From assembly GCF_041820985.1 (NCBI RefSeq), contig NZ_JBGUAU010000015.1, positions 62,001 to 126,000 of the forward strand: DNA of 64,000 nt, given 5' to 3'. The stretch's first letter is position 1. The number at the start of each line of letters is the position of its first letter. The position numbers were made by a program, and so were the translations under genes. The notes beneath the pieces were generated by a model. That model was not told where the DNA came from. It made no database searches and saw only the letters and a program-made list of their open reading frames with translations. This stretch comes from Evansella sp041820985 (lineage in GTDB: Bacteria; Bacillota; Bacilli; Bacillales; Salisediminibacteriaceae). Shown here piece after piece: positions 16,801 through 26,273 of the stretch.

Positions 16801-18339
16801 CTATTCCCACTCGATTGTGGAAGGTGGCTTAGACGTAATATCATACACTACGCGATTTACGTGTTTCACTTCATTTACAATTCTTGTTGAGATAATTTCT
16901 AATACTTCATACGGGATTCTAGCCCAGTCAGATGTCATTCCATCGATAGAAGTTACAGCTCTAATACCAACTGTATAATCATACGTTCTTGCATCCCCCA
17001 TTACTCCTACACTTCTCATATCAGGTAGCGCTGTGAAGTATTGCCAAATTTCTCGTTCTAGTCCTGCTTTTTTGATTTCATCACGAAGGATAGCATCCGA
17101 TTCACGAACGATTTCCAACTTTTCTTCCGTGATTGCTCCAAGAACACGAATTCCAAGTCCAGGACCTGGAAACGGTTGTCTCCAAACGATTTCATCAGGT
17201 AAACCTAGTTCTGTTCCAACTTCACGGACTTCATCCTTAAACAACGTATTTAATGGTTCAATCAATGTAAAATTCATATCTTCTGGTAGTCCACCAACAT
17301 TGTGGTGAGATTTAATTGTTTGAGCTGTATCTGTACCACTCTCAATAATATCGGTGTACAAAGTACCTTGAGCTAAGAAATCAACATCCTTTAATTTCCC
17401 TGCTTCTTCTTCAAAAACATAGATAAACTCATTTCCAATAATTTTACGTTTTTGCTCTGGATCTTTTACTCCCTCAAGTTTTGAGAGAAAACGCTCTTGA
17501 GCATCAATTTTAATAACATTCATATCAAAACCTTCAGAGAAAGTTTTCATAACACTTTCCGCTTCATTTTTACGAAGAAGTCCGTGGTCAATAAACATAC
17601 AAATTAACTGATCACCAATCGCCTTATGAATTAGGGCTGCTACTACGGAAGAATCCACTCCACCACTTAATGCACAAAGTACTTTCTTATCTCCAACTAA
17701 TTCACGTACTTTGTCTATCTCCATATCAATGAAGTTTTCCATGGACCAATTCCCATGACATTCGCAGATGTTAAAAACAAAATTCTTTAGCATTTCATTT
17801 CCAAATTCAGAGTGTCGTACTTCTGGATGGAATTGAACTCCGTATAACTTACGGCTTTCATCACTCATTGCCGCTACAGGACATGATACATTCGTTGCAT
17901 CTACTGTAAATCCAGCTGGAGGAGCTACTACTAAATCACCATGGCTCATCCATACTGACTGTTTGTCCTCTAATCCATCATATAACTTTGATTTATTTTC
18001 TACGGAAATGATTGCTTTTCCATATTCGCGATGGTTTGCCGCCTCTACTTTCCCTTTAAAATGGTGTGTCATAAGCTGCATACCATAGCAAATACCAAGT
18101 ACAGGAATTCCTAAATCAAAGATCCCTTCATCACAACGTGGTGCATTGTCCGCATAAACACTATTTGGTCCACCAGAGAAAATGATTCCACTAGGGTTCA
18201 TTTCTTTTAATTCTTCGATCGTAATCTTATGGGAATGAAGTTCACTGTATACTCCAAGATCACGAATTCTTCTTGCAATCAGTTGATTGTATTGTCCACC
18301 AAAATCTAAGACGATAATCTTTTCCTTAATTTCTTGCAT
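16801..18339 (-). CDS. guaA: GMP synthase (glutamine-hydrolysing) GuaA
   Basis: GuaA converts XMP to GMP with ATP and glutamine. This 512-residue protein has a class I glutamine amidotransferase domain (VLDFGGQYNQLIARR, LGICYGMQL with the catalytic Cys, GVQFHPEVRHSEFG), an ATP pyrophosphatase P-loop (ALSGGVDSSVVAAL), and the C-terminal dimerisation end (KPPSTIEWE). The ATG at 18339 is preferred: AAGGTGG lies six bases before it, whereas the ATG at 18345 abuts the site. It follows a guanine riboswitch and a terminator, but about 340 bases separate that terminator from the start codon. Confidence 0.95.
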   Translation of the reverse strand: MQEIKEKIIVLDFGGQYNQLIARRIRDLGVYSELHSHKITIEELKEMNPSGIIFSGGPNSVYADNAPRCDEGIFDLGIPVLGICYGMQLMTHHFKGKVEAANHREYGKAIISVENKSKLYDGLEDKQSVWMSHGDLVVAPPAGFTVDATNVSCPVAAMSDESRKLYGVQFHPEVRHSEFGNEMLKNFVFNICECHGNWSMENFIDMEIDKVRELVGDKKVLCALSGGVDSSVVAALIHKAIGDQLICMFIDHGLLRKNEAESVMKTFSEGFDMNVIKIDAQERFLSKLEGVKDPEQKRKIIGNEFIYVFEEEAGKLKDVDFLAQGTLYTDIIESGTDTAQTIKSHHNVGGLPEDMNFTLIEPLNTLFKDEVREVGTELGLPDEIVWRQPFPGPGLGIRVLGAITEEKLEIVRESDAILRDEIKKAGLEREIWQYFTALPDMRSVGVMGDARTYDYTVGIRAVTSIDGMTSDWARIPYEVLEIISTRIVNEVKHVNRVVYDITSKPPSTIEWE

Positions 18340-18481
18340 GTTCATCCACCTTTACATTCGTCTTTTATCTTACACTTAATCTTTGCATCTAATCATATCA
18401 TCATTCTAAAAAAAATATAAATGGTCTACCCTGAAAATACGTGTATCTGACTATCGAGTGATACTAATTTTGTTGGTAGTT

Positions 18482-18605
18482 ATTCCATTCACTTCAGTCT
18501 GCACCTTTCCTGTGGGGAGTTACCGAGCCTCCTCCGCGACTTCGTCGCTACGGTGTCTCGCCCCTACTCTGCTTCCCACTGGAGTTCGTGGACCTCCTCT
18601 AATTA
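18482..18605 (-). repeat. GC-rich dispersed-repeat-like element in the guaA leader
   Basis: On the minus strand this stretch reads GAGACACCGTAGCGAC, a small GCGACGAAGTCGC hairpin, GGAGGAGGCTCGG, CTCCCCACAGGAAAGG and AATGGAATAAC. That pattern resembles the non-coding intergenic repeats many Bacillaceae carry in multiple copies (GACAC..., GGAGGCTC..., GGAAAG..., GGAATAAC). It is more GC-rich than its flanks and lies between the riboswitch terminator and guaA. Family assignment is from memory; only one copy is in this window. Confidence 0.45.
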
Positions 18606-18675
18606 CATACTCTAAGCTACTAACAATCAGCCTATTTCAGAGATATGATGTCCAGTTATTTTCAATTTGGCAATA

Positions 18676-18727
18676 AAAAAACTAGAAAATCTCCTTCGTG
18701 TATACACGAAGGCAGAATTTCTAGTTA
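18676..18727 (-). terminator. Riboswitch-controlled terminator of guaA
   Basis: CTAGAAAT...GCCTTCGTGTA and TACACGAAGG...ATTTTCTAG form a long stem followed on the minus strand by a TTTTTTT run. It lies directly downstream of the aptamer. Confidence 0.85.
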
Positions 18728-18746
18728 GTTTTAATAAGAAACAACT

Positions 18747-18818
18747 ACCTTCATAGTCAAGCAATTTACGGCAGCTTGGTAGAGACTCTTAGGCCATATT
18801 CCTAAATATATATGAGGT
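18747..18818 (-). promoter_or_regulatory. Guanine-type purine riboswitch aptamer (guaA leader)
   Basis: Third purine aptamer of the window: P1 arms ACCTCATA and TATGAAGGT (one bulge), TTTAGGAATATGGCCTAA for P2, GTCTCTACC and CCGTAAAT. The specificity base in GACTATG is C, so the ligand class is guanine/hypoxanthine. Confidence 0.9.
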
Positions 18819-18873
18819 CATTATATTTTTTTAGAAGAGTTTTGTTCGTACAGTAATTCTAAACAACGGATTC

Positions 18874-18902
18874 ATTTTATCAATACGTATACAAGTGGTC
18901 AA
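18874..18902 (-). promoter_or_regulatory. Sigma-A promoter of guaA
   Basis: TTGACC (18897-18902) and TAAAAT (18874-18879) are 17 bases apart on the minus strand. The -35 overlaps the stop codon of the upstream transglutaminase gene. Confidence 0.7.
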
Positions 18903-21190
18903 GAGTTTATTGTTTTTACTAACTCTTCCCAATCTTTACGCTGTTGCTCCCACTCTCCATTTGCAACTCTTCCTCCATAATATAACGATTCATACGTTTT
19001 CGTTAATTGAGACATAGACAAGGAATTAAACATTCTGTCTACCCTCAAGGCATACTCACGTAAAGTTTCTCCTTCTGCCCTTGGCATACCTTCATTTCTT
19101 AAAATCCAAAGAAGGCGTTCATAAGCTGAAGTAAAGTACTCATCTTTTCCAAGTATTCTGTACTTGAGTAAAAAATAACTATTCTGCAGTCGATTTTGTC
19201 TACTATAAACTATAACAACTAGTAAAAGAACAGTTATGGAAATCAAAATATACTTAAACGTGAACATTGTCGCAATTCGACTTTCTGAATCACCACCAGT
19301 AGTTCCACCTGCACCAACACCTGAATCATCAAAGTCTTCCTCAAAAGGAGGCATCAAGTAGTCCACATCACTTTGACTATCTTCCTCGTCTTCACTATAG
19401 TACGGATCTTCTGAATCAGATTCAGAAAGTTCCCCTTCTTCTTCATAAAAATCGATGTTATTACTAAAACCTTGAGTAGGTTCAAAAGGAACCCACCCTA
19501 CTTCAGGGAAATACACTTCTACCCATGAATGGGCGTTACTATTTTTTATTTCGAATACCTTGACCCCATCAGCTAACTCCTCTACTTCCTCACCAGAAGT
19601 AAAGCCTTTCACCCACCGCGTCGGGATATCAACAGCTCTCAATAATACAGCCATTGCTGTGGAATAATTATCACAATAGCCATATTGTGTTTCGAATAAG
19701 AACTGATCTACGTAATCCTGACCATCTTCTGGAATCGGAACATTAGATGTACGGTATTCAAAATCGTTTTGTGAAAAATATTTTTCTACTGCAACAACTC
19801 GATCATAACGGTTATCTAATCCAGCAACAATTTCTTCCGCCAACTCAACAACTCGGTCTGGTAAATCGTCCGGTAGTTGCAAATAAATATCTAGTATACT
19901 TTCTGGATCATCTTCTGAATCTGCCATTAAATCATTTAAATTAAATCTCGGGTGATCGAATGCAAGGTCATAGTTTCTTAACAAAACATCCTCGTTCCCA
20001 TCATTCGTGGTAGCACTTATTCTTCCCCCAACAATATCAGTGAAAAAAGTTAAAAGGGAGGAATCTGTTTCACTTTGTCCGTTTACTTCATACACTAAAG
20101 AGTCTGTATTCAAAGAGGATAACTGACCAGGATAAAATATGTTTCGGAATCCTACACCTTCGTCCATAGAAATCGTAACATGTCTGTTTTCTACCTCTAC
20201 TCGATTTCGATACATATAATAATCCACCACTTCTTCAAAGATGGATGTAGACTCCCTCAGAACTGGATCATTTGTCCAACCAGCACCTGTATATTCATGT
20301 TTCGATTCTCCTCGCCAATAGAAAGCTTCTTCTGTTTGAGCGAAAAAAACAGTAGAGTGATCTTGTTGAAACCCTCCGCCAAGTATCTCATCATTTTCTC
20401 CATAACCTACACGTCGATTACCAGTTCCTGTCCCCGCTCCTGTTTGTCCTAATACATATTCCCGAAAGGCTGGTACTGGATCTCCCCACTGTGGATCATG
20501 CTTCGGTGCAGCATAACCTACTGATGTTGCAATCAAAATCATAAAAATAAGTGTGTACATCCAAGCAGGGGATATAAAAGCAGCGCCTTTCCTCCCGATT
20601 ACCTTTTCTTCCTCTTGAATTTTTAACACATGTAATAATGACATCATAAAAAATCCAATGACTACAATTCTAATAATTGCCATAGAAGCGTCGACAACAG
20701 TAAAAGTATCAAGAACTGTAATATAAATTACTGTCGCTAAAAGAAAGAAAAAGATTCTTTTTGAATGAAAAATCCAAAAATATAGTAGATAACAGATTAA
20801 CGCTAGGAGTAAAAATAGTAAAAATGTTCGGAACGTATTCGTTAAAGAACCCAGCTCCCATGTAAAAACAAGCCCCATATTATAAATAAGGTCCGACACG
20901 AAAGATGCAAATGTCTCCCAACCACCTTCTCTACTAAAGAAAAACTCTTTCGTAAAGATATAGTTCAATCCGAAAATACTCCCCACAAAAAGCAAGGGAA
21001 TCATGTACATTACTCTCATCCTTATAAAAATGAGAACGGAACTAAAGAAAGCAAACCATACAAAAACTTGAATATTACCGGTATTTGTAACAATTGGGAT
21101 TGGACGTAACCATTCCCATAAGATGAGAAAGGCTAATGCATAAATAAATAGATGTGTTATTGAATTTTTATCCATCATTTGTTTCATCAT
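18899..21190 (-). CDS. yebA: Transglutaminase-like membrane protein (YebA/TgpA type)
   Basis: A 763-residue membrane protein: about seven membrane helices in residues 10-225, an extracellular DUF3488-like region, a transglutaminase-core domain near 495-575, an acidic linker and a last helix near 655-675 before a DUF4129-like tail. The core shows Cys506 in QYGYCDNYS and His554 in NAHSWVE; the third triad position is Glu570 in VPFEPT rather than the usual Asp. The start overlaps the DUF58 gene in TAATG. With the MoxR and DUF58 genes it makes the yeaC-yeaD-yebA operon. The substrate is unknown. Confidence 0.88.
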   Translation of the reverse strand: MMKQMMDKNSITHLFIYALAFLILWEWLRPIPIVTNTGNIQVFVWFAFFSSVLIFIRMRVMYMIPLLFVGSIFGLNYIFTKEFFFSREGGWETFASFVSDLIYNMGLVFTWELGSLTNTFRTFLLFLLLALICYLLYFWIFHSKRIFFFLLATVIYITVLDTFTVVDASMAIIRIVVIGFFMMSLLHVLKIQEEEKVIGRKGAAFISPAWMYTLIFMILIATSVGYAAPKHDPQWGDPVPAFREYVLGQTGAGTGTGNRRVGYGENDEILGGGFQQDHSTVFFAQTEEAFYWRGESKHEYTGAGWTNDPVLRESTSIFEEVVDYYMYRNRVEVENRHVTISMDEGVGFRNIFYPGQLSSLNTDSLVYEVNGQSETDSSLLTFFTDIVGGRISATTNDGNEDVLLRNYDLAFDHPRFNLNDLMADSEDDPESILDIYLQLPDDLPDRVVELAEEIVAGLDNRYDRVVAVEKYFSQNDFEYRTSNVPIPEDGQDYVDQFLFETQYGYCDNYSTAMAVLLRAVDIPTRWVKGFTSGEEVEELADGVKVFEIKNSNAHSWVEVYFPEVGWVPFEPTQGFSNNIDFYEEEGELSESDSEDPYYSEDEEDSQSDVDYLMPPFEEDFDDSGVGAGGTTGGDSESRIATMFTFKYILISITVLLLVVIVYSRQNRLQNSYFLLKYRILGKDEYFTSAYERLLWILRNEGMPRAEGETLREYALRVDRMFNSLSMSQLTKTYESLYYGGRVANGEWEQQRKDWEELVKTINS

Positions 21191-22434
21191 TAATCACCTG
21201 CATAGGATGGGATAGCATGGTCAATGTTCCCTCCTGATAGTAAGTAAGCCTCTGCTCCGTATCGTTTCAATTGTTCAAAGCGCTTCATCTCTGTAGATTG
21301 AGAGTCGATTTCCCGATCTAATAAACAGAAATATACACGCGTTCGTCTTGATAGATAAATACGGATTCTCTCTAACATTCCATCTGTTAGTTCTGTTGAA
21401 GCTATTAAAAGCGTCGTACCTAGTGGAATTTTATCATCATATTCCTTTATTCCTTTAGCAAAATCTCCATTACTATCCCCTCGAATTTTCGCAAGGTGAT
21501 AGATTAACCGTTTTTGTTGCTCAGGACCAGAATCGATAGGGTAAGCCGCACTTTCTTTCCCCACCGTCCATAATCCTACTTGTATTTGGTTTCTACTACT
21601 ATGCATAACGAGAGAAGTTGCCAGCTCCACTGATTTTTCATAAGCTTCTAACGTTTCATATTCCATATTAGGAAGGTGATTATTTAATACAATTAAAAAA
21701 CGTTGACCAGTATATTCTTCAAATTCCTTTGTCATTAATTTACTTGATCTTGCTGTTACTTTCCAGTCAATACTTGTGAGTTTATCTCCTGGAACATATT
21801 CTCTTGCTCCTGCCACAGAAGTAACGTCCTCAATAAAATCTAAAGAAGATAATGTAGTTTCTGTCTCTCTATTTTCAAGAGCAGACCAACGTTCAATCTC
21901 ATGATAATTTGGATAAACTAAAATGGTATCTTCTAACTCAACCAATGTCTTTTTATAGAAAAAACCAAACATATCACTCGTACTTAATTCCACTCCATAT
22001 AACACATATTCCCCGCGCTTGGCGTTAGGAATAGTATATGTGTATGTTAGTTCTCTTTTTAACGTAGGATAAAATATCATTTTCGAATGGTTATACTTCA
22101 ATTGTCTTTTCAGATTATCTTCAATATGATCTGTTACAGATAAATATAAGAAAGGAAATGGCCACCTTCTGCGTATAGTGACCGTTACCTTATAGTCCGC
22201 TCCAGCTATTACTGCTCCATCCCCTAACTCTCTTTTTACATGAAAGGAGCCTAACGGAATGGCAGCATAGAGTAGCATGAGAACGACCAGTACCGTAATA
22301 GAATAAAATAAAAACCAGCTTACAAAACCACCTTGAAACATGGCATAGCTGTACATCCCTATAAATACAGCTGCCACAACTAGTACTCTTAGGATTAACT
22401 TGATCCAACTACTTACATTACTTGGCCTTTTCAT
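21190..22434 (-). CDS. yeaD: DUF58 domain protein (YeaD-like)
   Basis: A 414-residue protein with two N-terminal membrane helices (ILRVLVVAAVFIGMYSYAMF, WFLFYSITVLVVLMLLYAA) and a DUF58 domain: GAREYVPGDKLTSIDWKVTARSSKLMTKEFE is broken here as GAREYVPGD, IDWKVTARS and MTKEFEE. A von-Willebrand-like fold follows (FLIVLNNH). It overlaps both neighbours by one to four bases and is the standard partner of a MoxR ATPase, probably acting as its target or adaptor at the membrane. Confidence 0.88.
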   Translation of the reverse strand: MKRPSNVSSWIKLILRVLVVAAVFIGMYSYAMFQGGFVSWFLFYSITVLVVLMLLYAAIPLGSFHVKRELGDGAVIAGADYKVTVTIRRRWPFPFLYLSVTDHIEDNLKRQLKYNHSKMIFYPTLKRELTYTYTIPNAKRGEYVLYGVELSTSDMFGFFYKKTLVELEDTILVYPNYHEIERWSALENRETETTLSSLDFIEDVTSVAGAREYVPGDKLTSIDWKVTARSSKLMTKEFEEYTGQRFLIVLNNHLPNMEYETLEAYEKSVELATSLVMHSSRNQIQVGLWTVGKESAAYPIDSGPEQQKRLIYHLAKIRGDSNGDFAKGIKEYDDKIPLGTTLLIASTELTDGMLERIRIYLSRRTRVYFCLLDREIDSQSTEMKRFEQLKRYGAEAYLLSGGNIDHAIPSYAGD

Positions 22435-23402
22435 CTTGCTGACTCTTTTCCTACTGGAATAGGAACATGCTCAATTATTTCCTTAATGATTCGCTCGTTC
22501 GTGATATTTGATAGCTTTGCATCAGAATTCAATAGAATTCTATGCTGCAATGTATACGGCGCTAGTGCCTTAATATCGTCTGGTAAAACAAAATCGCGAT
22601 CCTGCATAAATGCATACGCCTGACCAGCTTTCATTAGAGCAATGGAAGCACGCGGGCTTGCTCCTAGGTAAACGGAATAGTGCTCCCTTGTTGCATTTAC
22701 AAGATTAATAATATATTGCTTTACCGTTTGATCTACATACACTTGCGTCACACTATGCTGGATATTTAATAAATCTTCTAATGAAATAACAGATTGTAAG
22801 TCTTCAATTGGATGACGCTTTTCTACTCTATTCAAAACCTCTAACTCTTCATGTCTCGACGGATATCCAATTTTAAATTTAAACAGAAATCTATCAAGCT
22901 GCGCTTCTGGAAGAGGGTACGTTCCACCATATTCAATTGGATTTTGTGTAGCCATTACAAAAAAAGGATCTTGTAATTCCCGTGTTTCTCCGTCTGTGGT
23001 TACACTGCCTTCCTCTAATGCTTCTAATAGTGCTGCTTGCGTTTTTGGTGACGTACGATTTATTTCATCTGCTAAAACAACATTCGCCATAATCGGTCCT
23101 GGACGGAACTGAAACTCCATCGTTTTTTGGTTGAAAACCGAAACTCCTGTTACATCAGAAGGTAACAAATCTGGTGTAAACTGAATTCGCTTAAAGTCTG
23201 CTCCTAATGTTTTGGCAATCGCACGAACCATCATTGTTTTTCCCACACCAGGAACGTCGTCTAACAACACATGGCCACCACTAAGCAATGCGATAAAGCT
23301 TAATTCAATTTCGTTTCTTTTTCCAACAACCACATTCTCCACGTTTTCAATCATTTTATTAACAAGTGGCTGTACCACATTAGTCTCATGATTTTTACCC
23401 AA
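22431..23402 (-). CDS. yeaC: MoxR-family AAA+ ATPase (YeaC-like)
   Basis: A 323-residue AAA+ ATPase of the MoxR family, thought to act as a chaperone for membrane-linked complexes. Walker A is DDVPGVGKTM, Walker B is VVLADEINR, sensor 1 is ATQNPIEYGGTYPLPEAQ and the arginine-finger region is LDRFLFK. The start is a TTG at 23402, about 11 bases after AGGAGG. First gene of the operon with yeaD and yebA, the same order as in B. subtilis upstream of guaA. Confidence 0.92.
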   Translation of the reverse strand: MGKNHETNVVQPLVNKMIENVENVVVGKRNEIELSFIALLSGGHVLLDDVPGVGKTMMVRAIAKTLGADFKRIQFTPDLLPSDVTGVSVFNQKTMEFQFRPGPIMANVVLADEINRTSPKTQAALLEALEEGSVTTDGETRELQDPFFVMATQNPIEYGGTYPLPEAQLDRFLFKFKIGYPSRHEELEVLNRVEKRHPIEDLQSVISLEDLLNIQHSVTQVYVDQTVKQYIINLVNATREHYSVYLGASPRASIALMKAGQAYAFMQDRDFVLPDDIKALAPYTLQHRILLNSDAKLSNITNERIIKEIIEHVPIPVGKESAR

Positions 23403-24109
23403 AATAGCATCATCCTCCTAGTAATATATGAAAGTTTTTAAGAAAAAACTTTATTCACTTTGTTAAATCAAGGCTCTTTACGCCTAAAAAAAAGTAACAC
23501 TCTACCTGTTTTTAGCTACAGGTGCTCGCAATTCTTTATGAATTTCAAAAGATACATTCCTAGTAGAACCTATAAAAAAAAGAATTCAAAATAGAGAGAA
23601 AAAAGCAGAAACAAATACTGAAATAATTAGGAGATTGAATGAAGTAACCAGTTTATGCTTTCACCCACCCTTTTGAACACCTTTTATAGGAACTATGTTA
23701 TGGGACTGAATAGACTGACTTTTATCTATCATATCATGAACATACAAAATTTACGTGATATTTAGACCGTATTTTTTTTGAAATATAAGTTTTTATTTCC
23801 AATTTTATAAATAATTACAATACCATTTCACACACCACTTCTGTATATAATTTGTCGTTCTTTTTTTAATAAGGATGCATTTTAACATAAAAAATAAGGG
23901 ATTCCCCCTTAAAAAATTCATAACACAATTATATTCAATAGCCAAGATGTTATGTTGTATGTAACAGCCTTTTAATGTATTTGAAATTATATTACTATAT
24001 CGGAAGCTTCATTAGATGTTGGTCTATCAATGATGTAATTAATTTTCCAAGCAGTAGTTTCCTCCCTACACAACTACTCTTTTACTGACATACATATGTA
24101 CTATAACGG
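23403..24109. other. Intergenic stretch without a recognisable gene
   Basis: About 700 A/T-rich bases between the yeaC operon and the YjcZ-type gene. Two small hairpins are visible on the minus strand: ACCTGT/ACAGGT near 23507-23525 ending in a run of T, and AAGGG/CCCTT near 23895-23911 with a following ATTTTTT. I see no coding frame with a convincing ribosome binding site. This is the boundary between the conserved backbone and the accessory region. Confidence 0.5.
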
Positions 24110-24126
24110 AAAGGAGGAATGTTCTC

Positions 24127-24222
24127 ATGACTCACTCTACAGGCTGGGCAGGAAGCTTTGCGTTTGTATTGGTGATTTTCGTATTGCTAGTTATAATCGG
24201 TGCTGCAGTAGTAAGCTACTAA
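24127..24222 (+). CDS. YjcZ-family sporulation peptide
   Basis: A 31-residue peptide reading MTHSTGWAGSFAFVLVIF and then VLLVIIGAAVVSY. A Gly-rich start followed by a hydrophobic helix with LLVIIGAA matches the YjcZ family of small spore-coat-associated peptides. AAAGGAGG ends nine bases before the ATG and a strong terminator follows. Probably made in the mother cell, although no sigma-E or sigma-K promoter could be assigned with confidence. Too short to be caught by most length filters. Confidence 0.82.
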   Translation: MTHSTGWAGSFAFVLVIFVLLVIIGAAVVSY

Positions 24223-24238
24223 TGTAATAAAAAAATAA

Positions 24239-24284
24239 AGAGGGTGCCTGAGGTTGTTTCCCCCATTTAGGCACCCTTTTTTTA
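24239..24284 (+). terminator. Terminator of the YjcZ-type gene
   Basis: GGGTGCCT and AGGCACCC form an 8-bp stem followed by seven T. The A run on the upstream side could make it bidirectional. Confidence 0.88.
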
Positions 24285-24450
24285 TTGTACGTCGTCTATG
24301 TCCTAACTCAATATATAATGTACTTTCTTGCTAGTGTACACATCCAAGTCATTTATGCTGAGCAGTGGCAATCCACTTGTTACATAAACGTAATAACGTA
24401 AGGTATGTATCTTAACAACTATAACCGACCAAATAAAATGTCGGAATATA

Positions 24451-24477
24451 TAAATATATGTATCTTTTTGTCGATAT
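24451..24477 (+). promoter_or_regulatory. Sigma-D promoter of the chemotaxis receptor gene
   Basis: TAAA (24451-24454) is followed after exactly 15 bases by GTCGATAT (24470-24477), one mismatch from the sigma-D consensus TAAA-N15-GCCGATAT. It lies 38 bases before the start codon of a methyl-accepting chemotaxis protein, a typical motility-regulon gene. Confidence 0.85.
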
Positions 24478-24515
24478 ATTTATAGAAAAGTAAATACACT
24501 AAGGAGATGAACAGC

Positions 24516-26192
24516 ATGAAGAAGTTTTACAGAGATCTTAGTATTAAATGGAAATTATCATTTGTTTTTGGCTCTATATTTTTATTTTTTTTAGCAGGAT
24601 TTATTTTTGTTTTTATGCAGTTTCTATCGATCGATAAGAATGTAACCACCTTAAACGATACAAGTGAGAGTGCAATTATTGTATCTCAAATAGGTTCGGA
24701 ATTCAGGTCCAAATATATTCAGGTTTCTGACTATATCATTAATGGAACGTACCGAGAGGATTTTTATCAAGAAAGGGATCAACAGTTAGTAGCGTATATA
24801 CATCAGGTTGAAAGTAACCTACATACTGAAGAAATGCGCACTATGCATCAACAGATACTGGAAAACAATGATGTTTTTAATGAATTGGTATATAAGATTG
24901 TAAGTAACAACAATGAACACTTATTACCCCAACTAATTGATGTTCGTAGAAATAACAATGAAATTATTATGGAATTAGTTGATTTGATGAGGGATGAAGC
25001 CAATGCTGTTCAAGAATCAACGAATACTATCATTTCAAATTCTCTGAAGGGATCCATTGTTATTGTAGGATTAATTCTACTAATTGGTCTGATAACAGTT
25101 ATTTTATTTAGCCGATCTATAATTACAAAACTAAAATCAGTAACTGATACAGCCAAAGCAATTAGTAGTGGAGACTTACAAGTAAATGACATTAAAAATG
25201 ACTCCCATGATGAATTAGGAGATTTGAGCAGAGCCATTAATGAAATGAAAAGTAGCTTACGGATGATTATAACTAACATTTCTTCCTCCGCTCAGCAAGT
25301 TGCGTCTACATCGGAGGAGTTAAGTGCAAGTTCGGAAGAAACAAGTAAAGCAACTGAAGAAATTAGTAGCTCTGTTCAAGAAATTGCTAATGGATCAGAA
25401 CTTCAAGTAGAGAGTTCTAATAAAGCAACAAAATCAGGTAAAGAAATAGTGGAGGGAATCGAACAAATCTCTACTAGAACCTTAAATGTGAGTAGATCTT
25501 CCTTAGATACTAGTAACTCAGCAAACAGTGGACAAGAGGTAATTGAACAAGCTATTCACCAAATGGAAGAAATAAACAAAAATACCCATGACTCCTCTCA
25601 TCTAATTAATAACTTGGGGGATAAATCAAAAGAAATTGGAAGTATCATTTCTTTAATCACTGGTGTTGCAGAACAAACAAATCTCTTGGCCCTAAATGCT
25701 GCGATAGAAGCTGCCAGAGCAGGAGAACACGGAAGAGGGTTTGCTGTTGTAGCTGATGAAGTAAGAAAGCTTGCCGAGCAAACAACTTCTTCTTCATCCG
25801 ATATTCGTCATTTAATTGATGAAATCCAAGCTGGCATTGATAAATCTGTGATTTCCATCAATGGAGTACAATCATCAGTGAATGATGGAATTGGACTTGT
25901 CAAAGAAGCAGGCCAATCTTTCAAACAAATTGTTACTTCAGTCGACGGAGTTTCTTTACAAATAGAAGAAATATCAAAGTTAGTTAAAAAAATTACAGAT
26001 AAATCAGAAACTATGCTTTCAGATATTAATGAAACAAATCATGTTGCAAAAGAAGCTTCTGGCTATACCCAAACTGTGGCTGCATCATCTGAACAACAAT
26101 CTGCCACAATGCAAGAAATAACAGCCACAGCAACAAACTTATCTAAAATGGCCGAAGAACTTCAAATATTAGTAGAAAAATTCAAGTACTAA
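24516..26192 (+). CDS. Methyl-accepting chemotaxis protein
   Basis: A 558-residue transmembrane chemoreceptor. Domain order: membrane helix near residues 14-38, an extracellular four-helix-bundle-type sensor to about 180, a second helix (GSIVIVGLILLIGLITVIL), a HAMP domain, and a long signalling coiled coil whose hairpin tip reads AEQTNLLALNAAIEAARAGE then HGRGFAVVADEVRKLAEQT. I prefer the ATG at 24516, nine bases after AAGGAG; the ATG at 24507 touches the site. The ligand is unknown. A sigma-D promoter lies upstream. Confidence 0.95.
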   Translation: MKKFYRDLSIKWKLSFVFGSIFLFFLAGFIFVFMQFLSIDKNVTTLNDTSESAIIVSQIGSEFRSKYIQVSDYIINGTYREDFYQERDQQLVAYIHQVESNLHTEEMRTMHQQILENNDVFNELVYKIVSNNNEHLLPQLIDVRRNNNEIIMELVDLMRDEANAVQESTNTIISNSLKGSIVIVGLILLIGLITVILFSRSIITKLKSVTDTAKAISSGDLQVNDIKNDSHDELGDLSRAINEMKSSLRMIITNISSSAQQVASTSEELSASSEETSKATEEISSSVQEIANGSELQVESSNKATKSGKEIVEGIEQISTRTLNVSRSSLDTSNSANSGQEVIEQAIHQMEEINKNTHDSSHLINNLGDKSKEIGSIISLITGVAEQTNLLALNAAIEAARAGEHGRGFAVVADEVRKLAEQTTSSSSDIRHLIDEIQAGIDKSVISINGVQSSVNDGIGLVKEAGQSFKQIVTSVDGVSLQIEEISKLVKKITDKSETMLSDINETNHVAKEASGYTQTVAASSEQQSATMQEITATATNLSKMAEELQILVEKFKY

Positions 26193-26199
26193 TCTATAT

Positions 26200-26262
26200 C
26201 AAGGCTATCCCCAAAAATGATCTCTAAGCTAAGAGATGACTTATGGAGGGGTAGCCTTTTTA
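26200..26262 (+). terminator. Terminator of the chemotaxis receptor gene
   Basis: AAGGCTATCCCC and GGGGTAGCCTT form a stem with one bulge around an inner AGAGATCA/TCTCT-type hairpin, ending in TTTTT. It faces the convergent [2Fe-2S] gene. Confidence 0.8.
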
Positions 26263-26273
26263 AAATACGATTT

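Noticed and set aside
23490..23530. T-box or other leader upstream of yeaC
   Set aside because: The hairpin with a T run lacks T-box, riboswitch or other conserved elements, and the rest of the interval shows no structured leader.
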